Shown: positions 37,687-46,603, counted from the stretch's first letter. The stretch: 64,000 bases of DNA from Bacillus andreraoultii (GCF_001244735.1 NZ_LN868935.1:92109-156108); one strand, 5' to 3'. Numbers and translations are program-made. The notes: generated by a model from the letters alone, not told the origin.

Positions 37687-38412
37687 TCAATTAATCGTTT
37701 GAATGGTATTATTCATTCTTTTATTTCTTAAATAAGCAATGAATAACAGTAAAATTGTTACAACAATCGTGAATAGATTCGTAATCAGCCCTTCTCTCAG
37801 GTCGAGCCAATCCATAATTAACTCATCACCTATCATCATTTCACCAGCAGTCCAAGCTAATATACCTGAACCAACATAAGCAATCCATGGGTACCTTTCC
37901 ATATAACGAACAATTATTTTCGATCCAAAAATCATAATTGGAATACTAATAAAAACGCCAATAGTGAGAATAACGATATTTCCACCCGATGCACCTGCAA
38001 CGGCGACGACATTATCTAAACTCATCACTGCATCCGCAGCAATAATCGTCCATATCGCTCCCATAATCGAATCCTTTGCTGCTAACTTTTCCCCTTCTTC
38101 TTGATTTCCATGGTTCACTAAAACTTTGTAAGCAATAATTAGAAGTAATACACCACCGAAGAAATGAACGAGTGGAATTTTTAGTAGTAAGGCAATGATT
38201 ATCGCAAAAAGGATCCGTAAGAAAATAGCAAAAGCAGTTCCCCAATAAATCGCTTTATTTCGGTGACTTTCTGGTAATCTCCGCGTCGCCATCGCAATGA
38301 CTATCGCATTATCCCCTGAAAGTACGAGATCAATGGCAATGACTTTTAATAGTACAATAATCGTTGCTGCAGATAAAGTTAATTCTATTCCCAAAAATAA
38401 CCCTACTTTCAT
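37687..38412 (-). CDS. TerC/YjbE-family membrane protein
   Basis: 241 aa, about seven helices. TerC hallmarks are IDLVLSGDNAIVIAMATRRL and AADAVMSLDNVVAVAGASGG, whose Asp/Asn pairs are thought to bind metal; members export manganese. ATG 38412 lacks a clear ribosome site; TTG 38394 sits 6 nt after AAAGTAGGG and is an alternative. No yybP-ykoY (Mn) riboswitch is visible upstream. Confidence 0.85.
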   Translation of the reverse strand: MKVGLFLGIELTLSAATIIVLLKVIAIDLVLSGDNAIVIAMATRRLPESHRNKAIYWGTAFAIFLRILFAIIIALLLKIPLVHFFGGVLLLIIAYKVLVNHGNQEEGEKLAAKDSIMGAIWTIIAADAVMSLDNVVAVAGASGGNIVILTIGVFISIPIMIFGSKIIVRYMERYPWIAYVGSGILAWTAGEMMIGDELIMDWLDLREGLITNLFTIVVTILLLFIAYLRNKRMNNTIQTIN

Positions 38413-38913
38413 AGATTCATTAAGTTAATCTAATCTAGTTATTTCAAAATATAGCGTGATTTTATCGTCTACTTCAACTTTAGTAAACTATATCGCCATT
38501 AAAATAGCAAGCTTCTAGTTCTACACAACGAACTGCTGACCGTTTCTATATCTTATTGGCGTTCAATACCACTACGAATTGAGTACTTAACTTTTTTAAG
38601 TACTTTTGATTACTCCGTTTACATCCTGATGAATAACCACTTTACAATTTTAGCAAGTGACTGTCCAGCAGGTCTTTTTTAATTTCCAGATACCCTTTTC
38701 ATGTTTCAAACCCTTGATATATCCAATTTTTTTGATATCACATTTTTGGGATATCCCCTTTTCGGACAGTCCCACCGCTTGATTTAAGTGCGTGTTTTTT
38801 GATGGGATTGATTTGCAATTTGAACAAGTTGGTATGGTGTATGCTTCGAGTACTTTTGAATCAACATTCCTTTTTCCCTTACTTTGACAGAAAAATTTAG
38901 CTAAAAAAAGTGG
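38413..38913. other. Non-coding region with repeat remains
   Basis: Contains a 52-bp-family-like piece (TGACCGTTTC near 38538), a hairpin AGTACTTAA/TTAAGTACT with T-rich tail (38582-38612), and AAGTGACTGTCC (about 38662) facing GGACAGTCCCACC (about 38753). This looks like an accumulation of old mobile or repeat elements. No gene. Confidence 0.45.
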
Positions 38914-38942
38914 TTGACAGAATTTTCTATATGGGATATGAT
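38914..38942 (+). promoter_or_regulatory. Promoter of the S-box leader
   Basis: TTGACA (38914-38919), 17-bp spacer, TATGAT (38937-38942), 33 bp before the aptamer. A near-ideal sigma-A promoter. Confidence 0.85.
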
Positions 38943-38975
38943 TAATTTAATAAAAATTCATAAATATTTTTACTT

Positions 38976-39155
38976 CTTATCCAGAGAGGTGGAGGGACTG
39001 GCCCTTTGATACCTCGGCAGCGGGCTTTCAACTGAAAGTACTGTGCCAATTCCAGCAAGTTAGTGATTGCTAACTTGGAAGATAAGAATGAGATAAGTTC
39101 GTGATATAACCTCTCATCTTATTTTCCAGATTTGGATAAGGTGAGAGGTTTTTTG
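38976..39155 (+). promoter_or_regulatory. SAM-I (S-box) riboswitch, original metNIQ leader
   Basis: Aptamer 38976-39086 opens with CTTATCCAGAGAGGTGGAGG and has ACCTCGGCAGCGGG and a closing GATAAG. The terminator AACCTCTCA/TGAGAGGTT with T-run lies at 39108-39155. Only 19 bp after it an IS1595-family element begins. Removing the element and one target copy places metN about 90 bp downstream of the terminator, the normal arrangement. Confidence 0.93.
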
Positions 39156-39263
39156 ATGCTCATTTTTTAGAAAAGGCTCTGTTAAAGTTTAATGTTGATA
39201 TAAAGAAAAAATAAGAACTTCCAATTATCTGGAAGTTCTATCTTGTAATATAGTCTTATTCAA

Positions 39264-39815
39264 CTAAAACTTTCTTTTGCTGAAGAACTCATCTTTAAGA
39301 ATACTCAATCTTAAACGGTCAACAAATTTTTTATTTCTTAATCGGTCTTGTCTCAAAATACCTTCTTCGACATAACCCATTCGTTTATAAGATTTTATGG
39401 CTCTTTCATTATCAACCTCAACTCTAAGCCAAATCTTGTTAAGTTCTAATTCATTAAACCCCCACAAAAGCATTTCTTGCATCGCAGATAATCCATACCC
39501 TTTTCCCCAATAGTTTTTATCACCTATTGCTATGCCTAATTCGGCGTGTTTGTTTAATTTATCGATGTTTTTCAGGTCAATCCAACCTATATGTTTACCC
39601 TGTTCAGTTACTATCGCTTTTTGTTCATATCCATTTGTTTTTTCAATGCACATCTTAATCCAATTTAGAGTTTCTTCTCTGCTAAATGGTGGATATTTAT
39701 CTGGCATATTTAAATGTTTTGTTACTTCTTTATCTAAACACCATTGATATCGGTCTTCGACATCATCAAGAGTTAATTCTCTTAGTATTACTTTTGGCAG
39801 TTTTTTTGTTTCCAT
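39264..39815 (-). CDS. GNAT N-acetyltransferase, IS passenger gene
   Basis: 183-aa RimJ/RimL-like acetyltransferase: VILRELTLDDVEDRY at the start, the acetyl-CoA loop in GDKNYWGKGYGLSAM, and LNKIWLRVEVDNERAIKSYK with RMGYVEEG (motif B) at the end. ATG 39815 follows AAAGGGGGAC. It lies inside the IS1595 terminal repeats, 72 nt after the transposase gene on the same strand, so it moves with the element. Substrate unknown; it could modify an antibiotic, an amino acid or a protein N-terminus. Confidence 0.85.
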   Translation of the reverse strand: METKKLPKVILRELTLDDVEDRYQWCLDKEVTKHLNMPDKYPPFSREETLNWIKMCIEKTNGYEQKAIVTEQGKHIGWIDLKNIDKLNKHAELGIAIGDKNYWGKGYGLSAMQEMLLWGFNELELNKIWLRVEVDNERAIKSYKRMGYVEEGILRQDRLRNKKFVDRLRLSILKDEFFSKRKF

Positions 39816-39886
39816 TTTTTGTCCCCCTTTTATACCGTAATAGCTCTTCCCACTAATCTGCCCGATACGTTGGATAAGAAACAATG

Positions 39887-40930
39887 TTATATCACAATTT
39901 TATTTAACCTAATTGTATCAAAGGTTTCCGAATTTTGTGTTAAGTTCCCTCTAATAATCAAGTCATTCATCGTGACTTCATTTCTTTGATGTTGAATGCT
40001 TTCTAATACCTGAAACCAGACAAGGTAATTGTTTAGGTACTTAGTAGCAACACCGTTAAATCGTTGTATCCATCCTTTAAGCCTTCGATGGTAATTATTG
40101 ACGTTCTGAATATGGTATAACCCCTTTGTACGAACCTTACCATCAGACTTGAATTGATAAATAACCATTCCTTTTTCAGCAGCGTATGTTTTAAAGGCAC
40201 GCCAAGAATCGGTACATAATATATTTTCACTTGAAAGTTTATGACCGATAGCTTTGTCCAATTGTTCTTTTGTTAATCTACCCATTCCTAATACCTGTGA
40301 AAAAGTCATTTTGTCACGGTCCCTTGCAACTAGAACACATACTTGTTCATTGCTTATACCACGTTTCTTTGCAGAACCACCACGCTTGCGGGGCTTTCTA
40401 TCTTTAATTTTTCTCTGTCCTTTTTCTGAGTACAAGAAATAGGTCTCGTCCATTTCAACGATACCTTCAAAGTTTGATATTTCCAATTGTTTTAACGAAG
40501 ATAAGAGCTTGTGTCTCCAATAAAATAATGTGACGTGAGTAACATTGCCAATCAATTCAGCAGACTTACGTAATGAATATCCTTCTATCATACACTCGAT
40601 AAACTTCATCCATTGGTTAAGACGACGAGTTCGATATAAAGCTGTATGTGTAAGGTCGGTAAATGTCTTTTTACACGCTTTGCATCGATAACGTTGCTTT
40701 TTAACTTCTTCTCCTTCAACGATAGTTGAATATTTTCCAAACCGAACAATATGCTCCGATTCACAATCTGGACAACGATAACCATTCTTGTTTTTACGCT
40801 CAGATATTTCTTGAAGAACGGTTCCTGTTGAGGAGGATGCTGTAAGTGCATCAATTAAATATTCTCGTAATCGATGTTTTTCTGCTGGATTTAGTTTTTG
40901 AATGGCTTTAAGAATAACAGTTGCTCTCAT
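39887..40930 (-). CDS. IS1595-family transposase
   Basis: About 347 aa: N-terminal zinc ribbon (YRCPDCESEH ... RYRCKACKKTF), helix-turn-helix-like middle, then an ISXO2-like DDE domain with Asp in VEMDETYF, Asp in ILCTDSWRAF and the HRRLKGWIQRFNGV segment. The start is set at ATG 40930, with GGTGATG upstream; earlier in-frame codons reach 40990, nearly into the terminal repeat. The coding region appears intact. Confidence 0.9.
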   Translation of the reverse strand: MRATVILKAIQKLNPAEKHRLREYLIDALTASSSTGTVLQEISERKNKNGYRCPDCESEHIVRFGKYSTIVEGEEVKKQRYRCKACKKTFTDLTHTALYRTRRLNQWMKFIECMIEGYSLRKSAELIGNVTHVTLFYWRHKLLSSLKQLEISNFEGIVEMDETYFLYSEKGQRKIKDRKPRKRGGSAKKRGISNEQVCVLVARDRDKMTFSQVLGMGRLTKEQLDKAIGHKLSSENILCTDSWRAFKTYAAEKGMVIYQFKSDGKVRTKGLYHIQNVNNYHRRLKGWIQRFNGVATKYLNNYLVWFQVLESIQHQRNEVTMNDLIIRGNLTQNSETFDTIRLNKIVI

Positions 40931-41106
40931 CGTCATCACCAACTTTAATAATGATAATCTTATTATAGAACATAAGTTCCTGTATATCAAATAATCAACA
41001 GCTAACTTTAACAGAGCCTTAGAAAAAAGGTGAGATGGAAAAAGTATTATATTTATATCCTAGTTAGTTCATTTGTTTACTTATATTTAAGAGTGGGGGC
41101 ACACAT

Positions 41107-42132
41107 ATGATTACGTTTGAACAAGTTAGTAAAACATTTAAAACGAACGATCGTGAAGTTCATGCCGTCGAAAATATTAGCTTAACGATTCATAAAGGAG
41201 AAATCTTTGGCGTCATCGGGTTCAGTGGTGCTGGAAAGAGTACACTCCTTCGACTCGTAAATTTATTAGAAAAACCAACATCTGGCAAAGTCATTGTCAA
41301 TAACCAAGAAATTGAACGTCTGTCAGAAAAGGAGCTGCGCAAACTCCGTCAAAATATCGGAATGATTTTTCAAAACTTTAATTTATTTGCATCGAGAACG
41401 GTATATGGAAATATTGCATATCCATTGAAACTGGCAGGCGTTCCAAAGACAGAAATCAAAAAACGTGTTGCCGAACTCCTTCGCTTTGTCGGATTAGAAG
41501 ATAAGGCAAACTATTATCCTGAGAACTTATCAGGCGGACAAAAGCAGAGGGTCGGGATTGCTCGGGCACTTTCGACATCCCCAAAAATTCTCATTTGTGA
41601 CGAAGCAACGTCGGCACTCGATCCGGAAACGACAAGTGAAATTCTCCATTTATTGAAAAAGGTGAATCAAGATTTAAACATTACAATTTTACTTATTACA
41701 CATGAAATGAATGTTATTCGAAAAATTTGTGATCGTGTTGCTGTGATGGAAAATGGTCGAGTAATAGAGGAGGGTCCGGTTGTTGAAATTTTCTCCAACC
41801 CCAAAACAAAGACAACGAAAAATTTTATCAACTCAGTTTTAAATGATACAATCTCTGATTCGTTATTAAAAGAATTACGTCAAAACGGCATAACAAAACT
41901 GTATCGTTTAACGTTTCAAGGACCTGCGACAAAACAACCCGTATTATCTCGAATCGCCAAAAAATACGATGTTGAAGTAAATATTTTAAATGGAAATATT
42001 AGTGATCTTCAAGGAGAATTATTCGGCTATGTGATTGTGGAACTGAAAGGTGTCGAGGAAAATGTAAAAAAAGTACTTGAAGCCTTAAAAGAACATGTTC
42101 AAATTAAGGAGGTTTTAACAAATGAAGGTTGA
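41107..42132 (+). CDS. metN: Methionine ABC transporter ATP-binding protein MetN
   Basis: 341 aa: ABC ATPase with Walker A GFSGAGKST (residue about 38), signature LSGGQKQRVGIARAL, Walker B ILICDEATSALDPET, and H-loop THEMNVIRKICD. The C-terminal NIL domain (about 265-340) binds methionine and inhibits transport. Begins at ATG 41107 with GTGGGGG upstream, and overlaps metI by 11 nt. Its S-box leader is now 1.9 kb away because of the IS1595 insertion. Confidence 0.95.
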   Translation: MITFEQVSKTFKTNDREVHAVENISLTIHKGEIFGVIGFSGAGKSTLLRLVNLLEKPTSGKVIVNNQEIERLSEKELRKLRQNIGMIFQNFNLFASRTVYGNIAYPLKLAGVPKTEIKKRVAELLRFVGLEDKANYYPENLSGGQKQRVGIARALSTSPKILICDEATSALDPETTSEILHLLKKVNQDLNITILLITHEMNVIRKICDRVAVMENGRVIEEGPVVEIFSNPKTKTTKNFINSVLNDTISDSLLKELRQNGITKLYRLTFQGPATKQPVLSRIAKKYDVEVNILNGNISDLQGELFGYVIVELKGVEENVKKVLEALKEHVQIKEVLTNEG

Positions 42133-42784
42133 TTGGAATACTTTTTGGCCACGAATTATAGAGTCAACAGGTGAAACAATTACGATGGTGTTTTTTACCT
42201 TATTGTTTTCATCAATCATCGGAGTAACGTTAGGACTCATTTTATATGTAACGCGAAAAGGAAATTTAGTCGAAAACACCTTCATTTATTCACTACTTAA
42301 TTTCTTTATTAATTTAATTCGACCGATTCCATTTATTATTTTTCTTGTAGCAATTGCTCCAATTACAAGAACAGTAATCGGAACTACGATTGGAACGGGT
42401 GCAGCGATATTTCCAATGACCATCGTCGCATCGTTTTCTGTCGCAAGAGTCGTGGAAAATAACCTGGTCTCCATTGATCCGGGAATTATTGAAGCTGCAA
42501 AAGCAATGGGAGCAAGCCCTACTCGTATCATTTTTGACATTATTATACCGGAAGCTATCGGCCCTCTTATTTTAGGCTTAACTTTTATTACAATTAGCCT
42601 AATTGATTTTTCTGCCATGGCAGGAACAGTTGGTGGTGGAGGACTAGGTCATGTCGCAATGACATACGGCTACCAACGTTTCGATACATCCGTTATGATC
42701 GTTACCGTTGCCATCTTAATTATTTTAGTTCAATTTGCACAATGGATTGGAAATACACTTGCAAGATTTTTCCTACGACGATAA
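42122..42784 (+). CDS. metI: Methionine ABC transporter permease MetI
   Basis: 220 aa, five to six helices, with the permease coupling loop IIEAAKAMGASPTRIIFDIIIP and the SLIDFSAMAGTVGGGGLG segment typical of MetI. AAGGAGG lies inside the end of metN. The TAA stop codon forms the first bases of a 168-bp dispersed repeat that separates metI from metQ. Confidence 0.95.
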   Translation: MKVDWNTFWPRIIESTGETITMVFFTLLFSSIIGVTLGLILYVTRKGNLVENTFIYSLLNFFINLIRPIPFIIFLVAIAPITRTVIGTTIGTGAAIFPMTIVASFSVARVVENNLVSIDPGIIEAAKAMGASPTRIIFDIIIPEAIGPLILGLTFITISLIDFSAMAGTVGGGGLGHVAMTYGYQRFDTSVMIVTVAILIILVQFAQWIGNTLARFFLRR

Positions 42785-42948
42785 AGAAAACTCAAGTACA
42801 CTCGAGCCTCAAGGTAACCAAGAGACTAGAGTTCGCCAAAAAAGCTTTTTTCGGCTGCGATGCAATACTCGAAGTCTTCCTTATGTGTTTTTAGCGGATT
42901 GGAAACTAGAAATTGAAAGATTTATACTTTCCTATTGGCTAAAGAAAA
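42782..42948 (+). repeat. 168-bp dispersed repeat, copy B (full)
   Basis: Begins TAAAGAAAACTC at the metI stop codon and ends TAAAGAAA. The centre has GCCAAAAAAGCTTTTTTCGG (hairpin), and the distal part has GGAAACTA...TATACTTTCC. It lies inside the met operon between metI and metQ, in the direction of transcription. Confidence 0.8.
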
Positions 42949-43044
42949 ATACGTATTTGCATGATGAGTATTTTTTCATACAACGATCGTTAACGAAAAA
43001 AATATCAATTACTATTCCAAAAAAATATATGAGGTGATTATGAA

Positions 43045-43893
43045 ATGAAAAAAGGATTTCTATTATCATTGATTACAATTTTATTCATTTCTCTTTTATC
43101 TGCTTGTTCAAGTATGACAGGAGCGGATGAAAAACAAGTAGTGAAAATTGGGGTAACCGGTTCAGATGGTCAGTATTGGGACTTAATAAAAGAAAAAGCG
43201 GAAAAAGAAGGAATTGAAATCAAGTTAATCGAGTTTTCCGACTATACGTTACCGAACCAAGCTCTTGCACAAGGAGAAATTGATTTAAATTCATTTCAAC
43301 ATATTGCGTTCTTAAAACAATTTAAAAAAGAACATAAACTTGACCTAGTCCCTATTGGAACAACGGTGATTGCGCCTATGGGAATTTACTCCGAAAAATA
43401 TAAAGATGTTGCCGACATACCAAAGGGGGCAAAAATTGCAATTCCTGATGACCCATCAAACCAAGCACGTGCACTGAAATTATTAGAAGCAGCTGGGTTT
43501 ATTAAACTAAAAGATGGCTTTGGATTATTTGATGACCCAAGTGGAATTGAAGAAAACAAACATAATCTTGAAATTATTCCTATGACTGCCCAACAAACAC
43601 CCCGTGTCCTTGAAGATGTCGCAGCATCTGTGATCAATAATGGGGTTGCCGGTCAAGCAGGCTTTGTCCCAAATGAAGATGCAATTTTTATAGAGGATCC
43701 AAATGATAAACGTGTTCAACCATATATTAATATTTTTGCAGCTAGAACAGAAGACAAAGATAATCCAGTTTATAAGAAGATCGTTGAAATTTACCATGAT
43801 CCAGAAGTTGAAGAAGCAGTGAAGAAAGATACCAATGGCGGATCAATTGTTGTTAATACACCAATAAATGAATTACAAGATATTATTAAATAA
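43045..43893 (+). CDS. metQ: Methionine-binding lipoprotein MetQ
   Basis: 282-aa substrate-binding lipoprotein with signal peptide and lipobox LSAC (Cys about 21), followed by the NLPA domain: KIGVTGSDGQYWDLIKEKA, DYTLPNQALAQGEIDLNSFQH, IAIPDDPSNQARALKLLE and NGVAGQAGFVP. Delivers methionine to MetNI. The GAGGTGAT site precedes ATG 43045. The 260-bp gap after metI holds a dispersed repeat, so co-transcription depends on reading through it. Confidence 0.95.
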   Translation: MKKGFLLSLITILFISLLSACSSMTGADEKQVVKIGVTGSDGQYWDLIKEKAEKEGIEIKLIEFSDYTLPNQALAQGEIDLNSFQHIAFLKQFKKEHKLDLVPIGTTVIAPMGIYSEKYKDVADIPKGAKIAIPDDPSNQARALKLLEAAGFIKLKDGFGLFDDPSGIEENKHNLEIIPMTAQQTPRVLEDVAASVINNGVAGQAGFVPNEDAIFIEDPNDKRVQPYINIFAARTEDKDNPVYKKIVEIYHDPEVEEAVKKDTNGGSIVVNTPINELQDIIK

Positions 43894-43909
43894 AATTGAG
43901 GGGGATTTG

Positions 43910-45118
43910 ATGATGACAAATATTTACGAAAATCAAAGAGGAAAAATCGTAGAAAGTATAGAAAATGGAAAGGATTTATATATAAAAACAAGTCATGCAA
44001 TCCATGAACGTCCAGAAATTGGGAACGAAGAGTATTTTGCTTCCCAAACATTAACAGTGATTTTAGAAAATGCTGGGTTTGAAGTAACTAAAAATGTCGC
44101 CGGTCATGAAACAGCTTTTGTCGCTCGGAAATCTTCTCATATTAGTGGACCGAAAATTGCCTTCTTAGCAGAATATGATGCATTACCAGGACTTGGTCAT
44201 GCTTGCGGTCATAATATTATTGGAACAACTAGTGTTGCAGCTGGAATTGCGCTTGGCGAAGTAATTCATGAAACAGGTGGAGAGGTTTTCGTTTTTGGAA
44301 CACCAGCAGAAGAAGGGGGACCGAATGGATCAGCAAAAGGAAGCTTTGTGAAACATGGGCTGACAGATCATATTGACGTTTCCTTAATGATTCATCCTTC
44401 AGCAAAAACTAGCTTAACGAGCCCTACGTTAGGGGTGGATCCGTTAGACTTTCACTTTTTCGGAAAAGCAGCCCATGCATCAGGTTCACCAGAAAAAGGA
44501 ATTAACGCACTTGATGCGGTGATTCTACTCTTTAACGGAATTAATGCGCTGCGTCAACAACTTCCTAGCGATGTTCGGATTCATGGCATTATTACAAATG
44601 GCGGAGACGCACCAAATATTATTCCAGAATATGCATCCGCGCGTTTCTTCATTCGTGCAAGTACTTGGGCACGTTGCAAAGAAGTATCAACTAAAGTACG
44701 AAAAATTGCAGAAAGTGCAGCCCTTGCAACAGGAGCTAAAGTAGAAATTGAACGTTTCCAAAATGAAGTCTTAGACTTTATATTAAATCCTACACTTGAT
44801 TCAATTATAGAAGAAGAATTAATTGGGCTTGGAGAAGAAGTAATAAAAGAAGAGAAAAAAGCACTCGGTTCAACGGATGCAGGAAATATTAGCCATACGT
44901 TACCAACAGCTCATCCACATATTAAAATTGGCCCTGATTCATTAATTGGCCATACAAATGAATTCCGTGAAGCAGCGAAATCCCCTCTAGGAGATCAAGC
45001 TCTTTTAACCGGAGCAAAAGTACTTGCATTTACGGCACATCGATTATTGACCGATGCCCCACTCTTGAAAAAAGTACGCGAAGACTTTGAAAAAGCAAAG
45101 AGTAAACAACATCATTAA
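43910..45118 (+). CDS. M20 family amidohydrolase
   Basis: About 402-aa metal-dependent amidohydrolase of the YtnL/HipO-like M20D group. Metal-site segments: FLAEYDALPGLGHACGHN (Asp, Cys, His), GTPAEEGG (Glu), HASGSPEKG, and a final GHTNEFRE with the last His. It may deacylate N-acyl amino acids such as N-acetylmethionine; that is inference from its place right after metQ (16 nt). ATG 43910 follows GAGGGGG by 5 nt. A terminator follows. Confidence 0.85.
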   Translation: MMTNIYENQRGKIVESIENGKDLYIKTSHAIHERPEIGNEEYFASQTLTVILENAGFEVTKNVAGHETAFVARKSSHISGPKIAFLAEYDALPGLGHACGHNIIGTTSVAAGIALGEVIHETGGEVFVFGTPAEEGGPNGSAKGSFVKHGLTDHIDVSLMIHPSAKTSLTSPTLGVDPLDFHFFGKAAHASGSPEKGINALDAVILLFNGINALRQQLPSDVRIHGIITNGGDAPNIIPEYASARFFIRASTWARCKEVSTKVRKIAESAALATGAKVEIERFQNEVLDFILNPTLDSIIEEELIGLGEEVIKEEKKALGSTDAGNISHTLPTAHPHIKIGPDSLIGHTNEFREAAKSPLGDQALLTGAKVLAFTAHRLLTDAPLLKKVREDFEKAKSKQHH

Positions 45119-45126
45119 ACTTTTTA

Positions 45127-45157
45127 CACCTCCCTTTCGTTTAGGGAGGTTTTTTTC
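45127..45157 (+). terminator. Terminator of the met operon
   Basis: ACCTCCCT/AGGGAGGT stem with a short loop and a seven-T tail. Confidence 0.88.
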
Positions 45158-45339
45158 TAGTAAACGATTTGATTTGAAATTTGATACTCGTTCTATACGC
45201 CTGTTTTGCTAAGTTTCTCACTATATACAAGAAAAATGAATAAAATAGAATCACTATAATAATCACAGAAAAAAGGTGAAAAGGTGTGTTTTCCCGAGAG
45301 AAGCATACCTTCTCACAATAAACCATTTTAAAAAGAACG

Positions 45340-46125
45340 TTACAACTCATTAAGTATACGCTGAAAATACTTCACTGCTTCGACCATTCGGGGTCCGTAC
45401 CAAAACATCTCACCATCTAGGATTTTGATTGGAACCTCTGGCAAAAAATCCAAAAATTCCTCCCGATGCGAATCTTTGAACGGATACGGCTCACTCGCTA
45501 AAAAAAGATAATCAAGTTTAGCATTTTGAAAATCTTCTTCGGTCACAACAGGATATCGTCCAGCATAGGTCGAAAACGCATTCTCGAACCCAATTGATTG
45601 AAAAACAGAATCAATATATGTATGGTTTCCTACGACCATATACGGTTTCTTCCAAATAACATAGGCAAAACGTTTTCCTGAAAACCGAGGAAGTCGATCA
45701 AAACCGTGTGCAATTTTTGTCCGCAATGATTCCGCTTCTCGCTTTCTGTCAGTTAACGCACCTAAATCATCAATCATCTTATACACGTCGTGAACCGATT
45801 GAATTTCACAAACAAAAACAGGAAACTCCTTTTCCAACTGATCAACTATTTCTTTCGTATTTTCTTCTTTCTCACAAAATATTAAATCCGGATTCACTAT
45901 GCGAATTTTTTCGAGATTGATATCCTTTGTTCCAGCTACTTTTAACACTTGATCGACAAGACCTTTTGGATGAACACAAAATCGTGTGCGCCCAACAACT
46001 TCCTTTTGTAAATTTAATGAAAAGAGCGTGTCTGTAATCCCCGGTACTAAGGAAACGATTCGCTTAGGAGGATAAGAAAATTCCACAAGACGCCCAAGAT
46101 GATCAGTCACTTTCCTTTGAACCAT
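45340..46125 (-). CDS. BtuF-like binding protein without signal peptide
   Basis: 261-aa helical-backbone metal receptor fold (periplasmic-binding-protein class III): PKRIVSLVPGITDTLFSLNL, VGRTRFCVHP, LEKIRIVNPDLIFCE, and a C-terminal FWYGPRMVEAVKYFQ. Such domains bind cobalamin or iron chelates. It starts MVQRKVTDHLGRLVEFSYPP directly after GGAGGGATTTTC and has no signal peptide or lipobox, so it is probably cytosolic. No ABC permease or ATPase is adjacent. Function uncertain. Confidence 0.8.
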   Translation of the reverse strand: MVQRKVTDHLGRLVEFSYPPKRIVSLVPGITDTLFSLNLQKEVVGRTRFCVHPKGLVDQVLKVAGTKDINLEKIRIVNPDLIFCEKEENTKEIVDQLEKEFPVFVCEIQSVHDVYKMIDDLGALTDRKREAESLRTKIAHGFDRLPRFSGKRFAYVIWKKPYMVVGNHTYIDSVFQSIGFENAFSTYAGRYPVVTEEDFQNAKLDYLFLASEPYPFKDSHREEFLDFLPEVPIKILDGEMFWYGPRMVEAVKYFQRILNEL

Positions 46126-46507
46126 GAAAATCCCTCCAAACTTATTTTGACGGATTCTATTTCCAACTCCTTATATCATATCATTAAGAGCCGATAATTT
46201 TCGAAAAAAATAGAACATAGTTATCATTTGGTTAGTCCTCAAACAGATAAATCTTTTAGTTTTGAAGTTTTAATAATACCGATTTATGGTGGTTTGATTA
46301 GAAAATTCGGTATCATATGTAATACGAAAAATGTTTGAATAATCTTTTTGGGTGTGAATCTTTCAATCACTTATTTTATATCGACATAATGTCTGCGCAC
46401 ATCCCCTTAATAATAAAAATAAATTTCATAGGCATATCATTTGTGCATTTTATTATTTTAATATATTATTACGTTGTAATCATTTAAAAATATGAATATT
46501 TCACATA

Positions 46508-46522
46508 TCGAAAGCGCATTCT
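46508..46522 (+). promoter_or_regulatory. cre-like site 1
   Basis: TCGAAAGCGCATTCT matches WTGNAARCGNWWWCA at 13 of 15 positions. It shares 15 bases (GAAAGCGCATTCTAA) with site 2. Confidence 0.45.
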
Positions 46523-46603
46523 AAAGACTTACAAGCATTAAGTAGTAGTTGGACCTACTCTTTTATTAATCTAGTTAAAGATAGTGGTCAAACTACCGCC
46601 AAA

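Larger units (their letters stand above)
39175..41018 (-). mobile_element. IS1595-family element with passenger gene
   Basis: Bounded by inverted repeats: left GGCTCTGTTAAAGTTTAATG, right end reversed GGCTCTGTTAAAGTTAGCTG. It is flanked by an exact 8-bp target duplication TTAGAAAA (39167-39174 and 41019-41026), the length expected for IS1595. It is 1844 bp long and carries a transposase gene and a GNAT acetyltransferase gene, both on the minus strand, opposite to the interrupted met transcript. Intact ends and perfect duplication suggest recent insertion. Confidence 0.93.

Noticed and set aside
38413-38600. Manganese (yybP-ykoY) riboswitch before terC
   Set aside because: The conserved core was not found on the minus strand.
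42286-42618. 110-codon minus-strand frame inside metI
   Set aside because: Antisense shadow of metI, no ribosome site.
45141-45350. 69-codon minus-strand frame after the BtuF-like gene
   Set aside because: It overlaps the met operon terminator, lacks a ribosome site and has low-complexity hydrophobic content.
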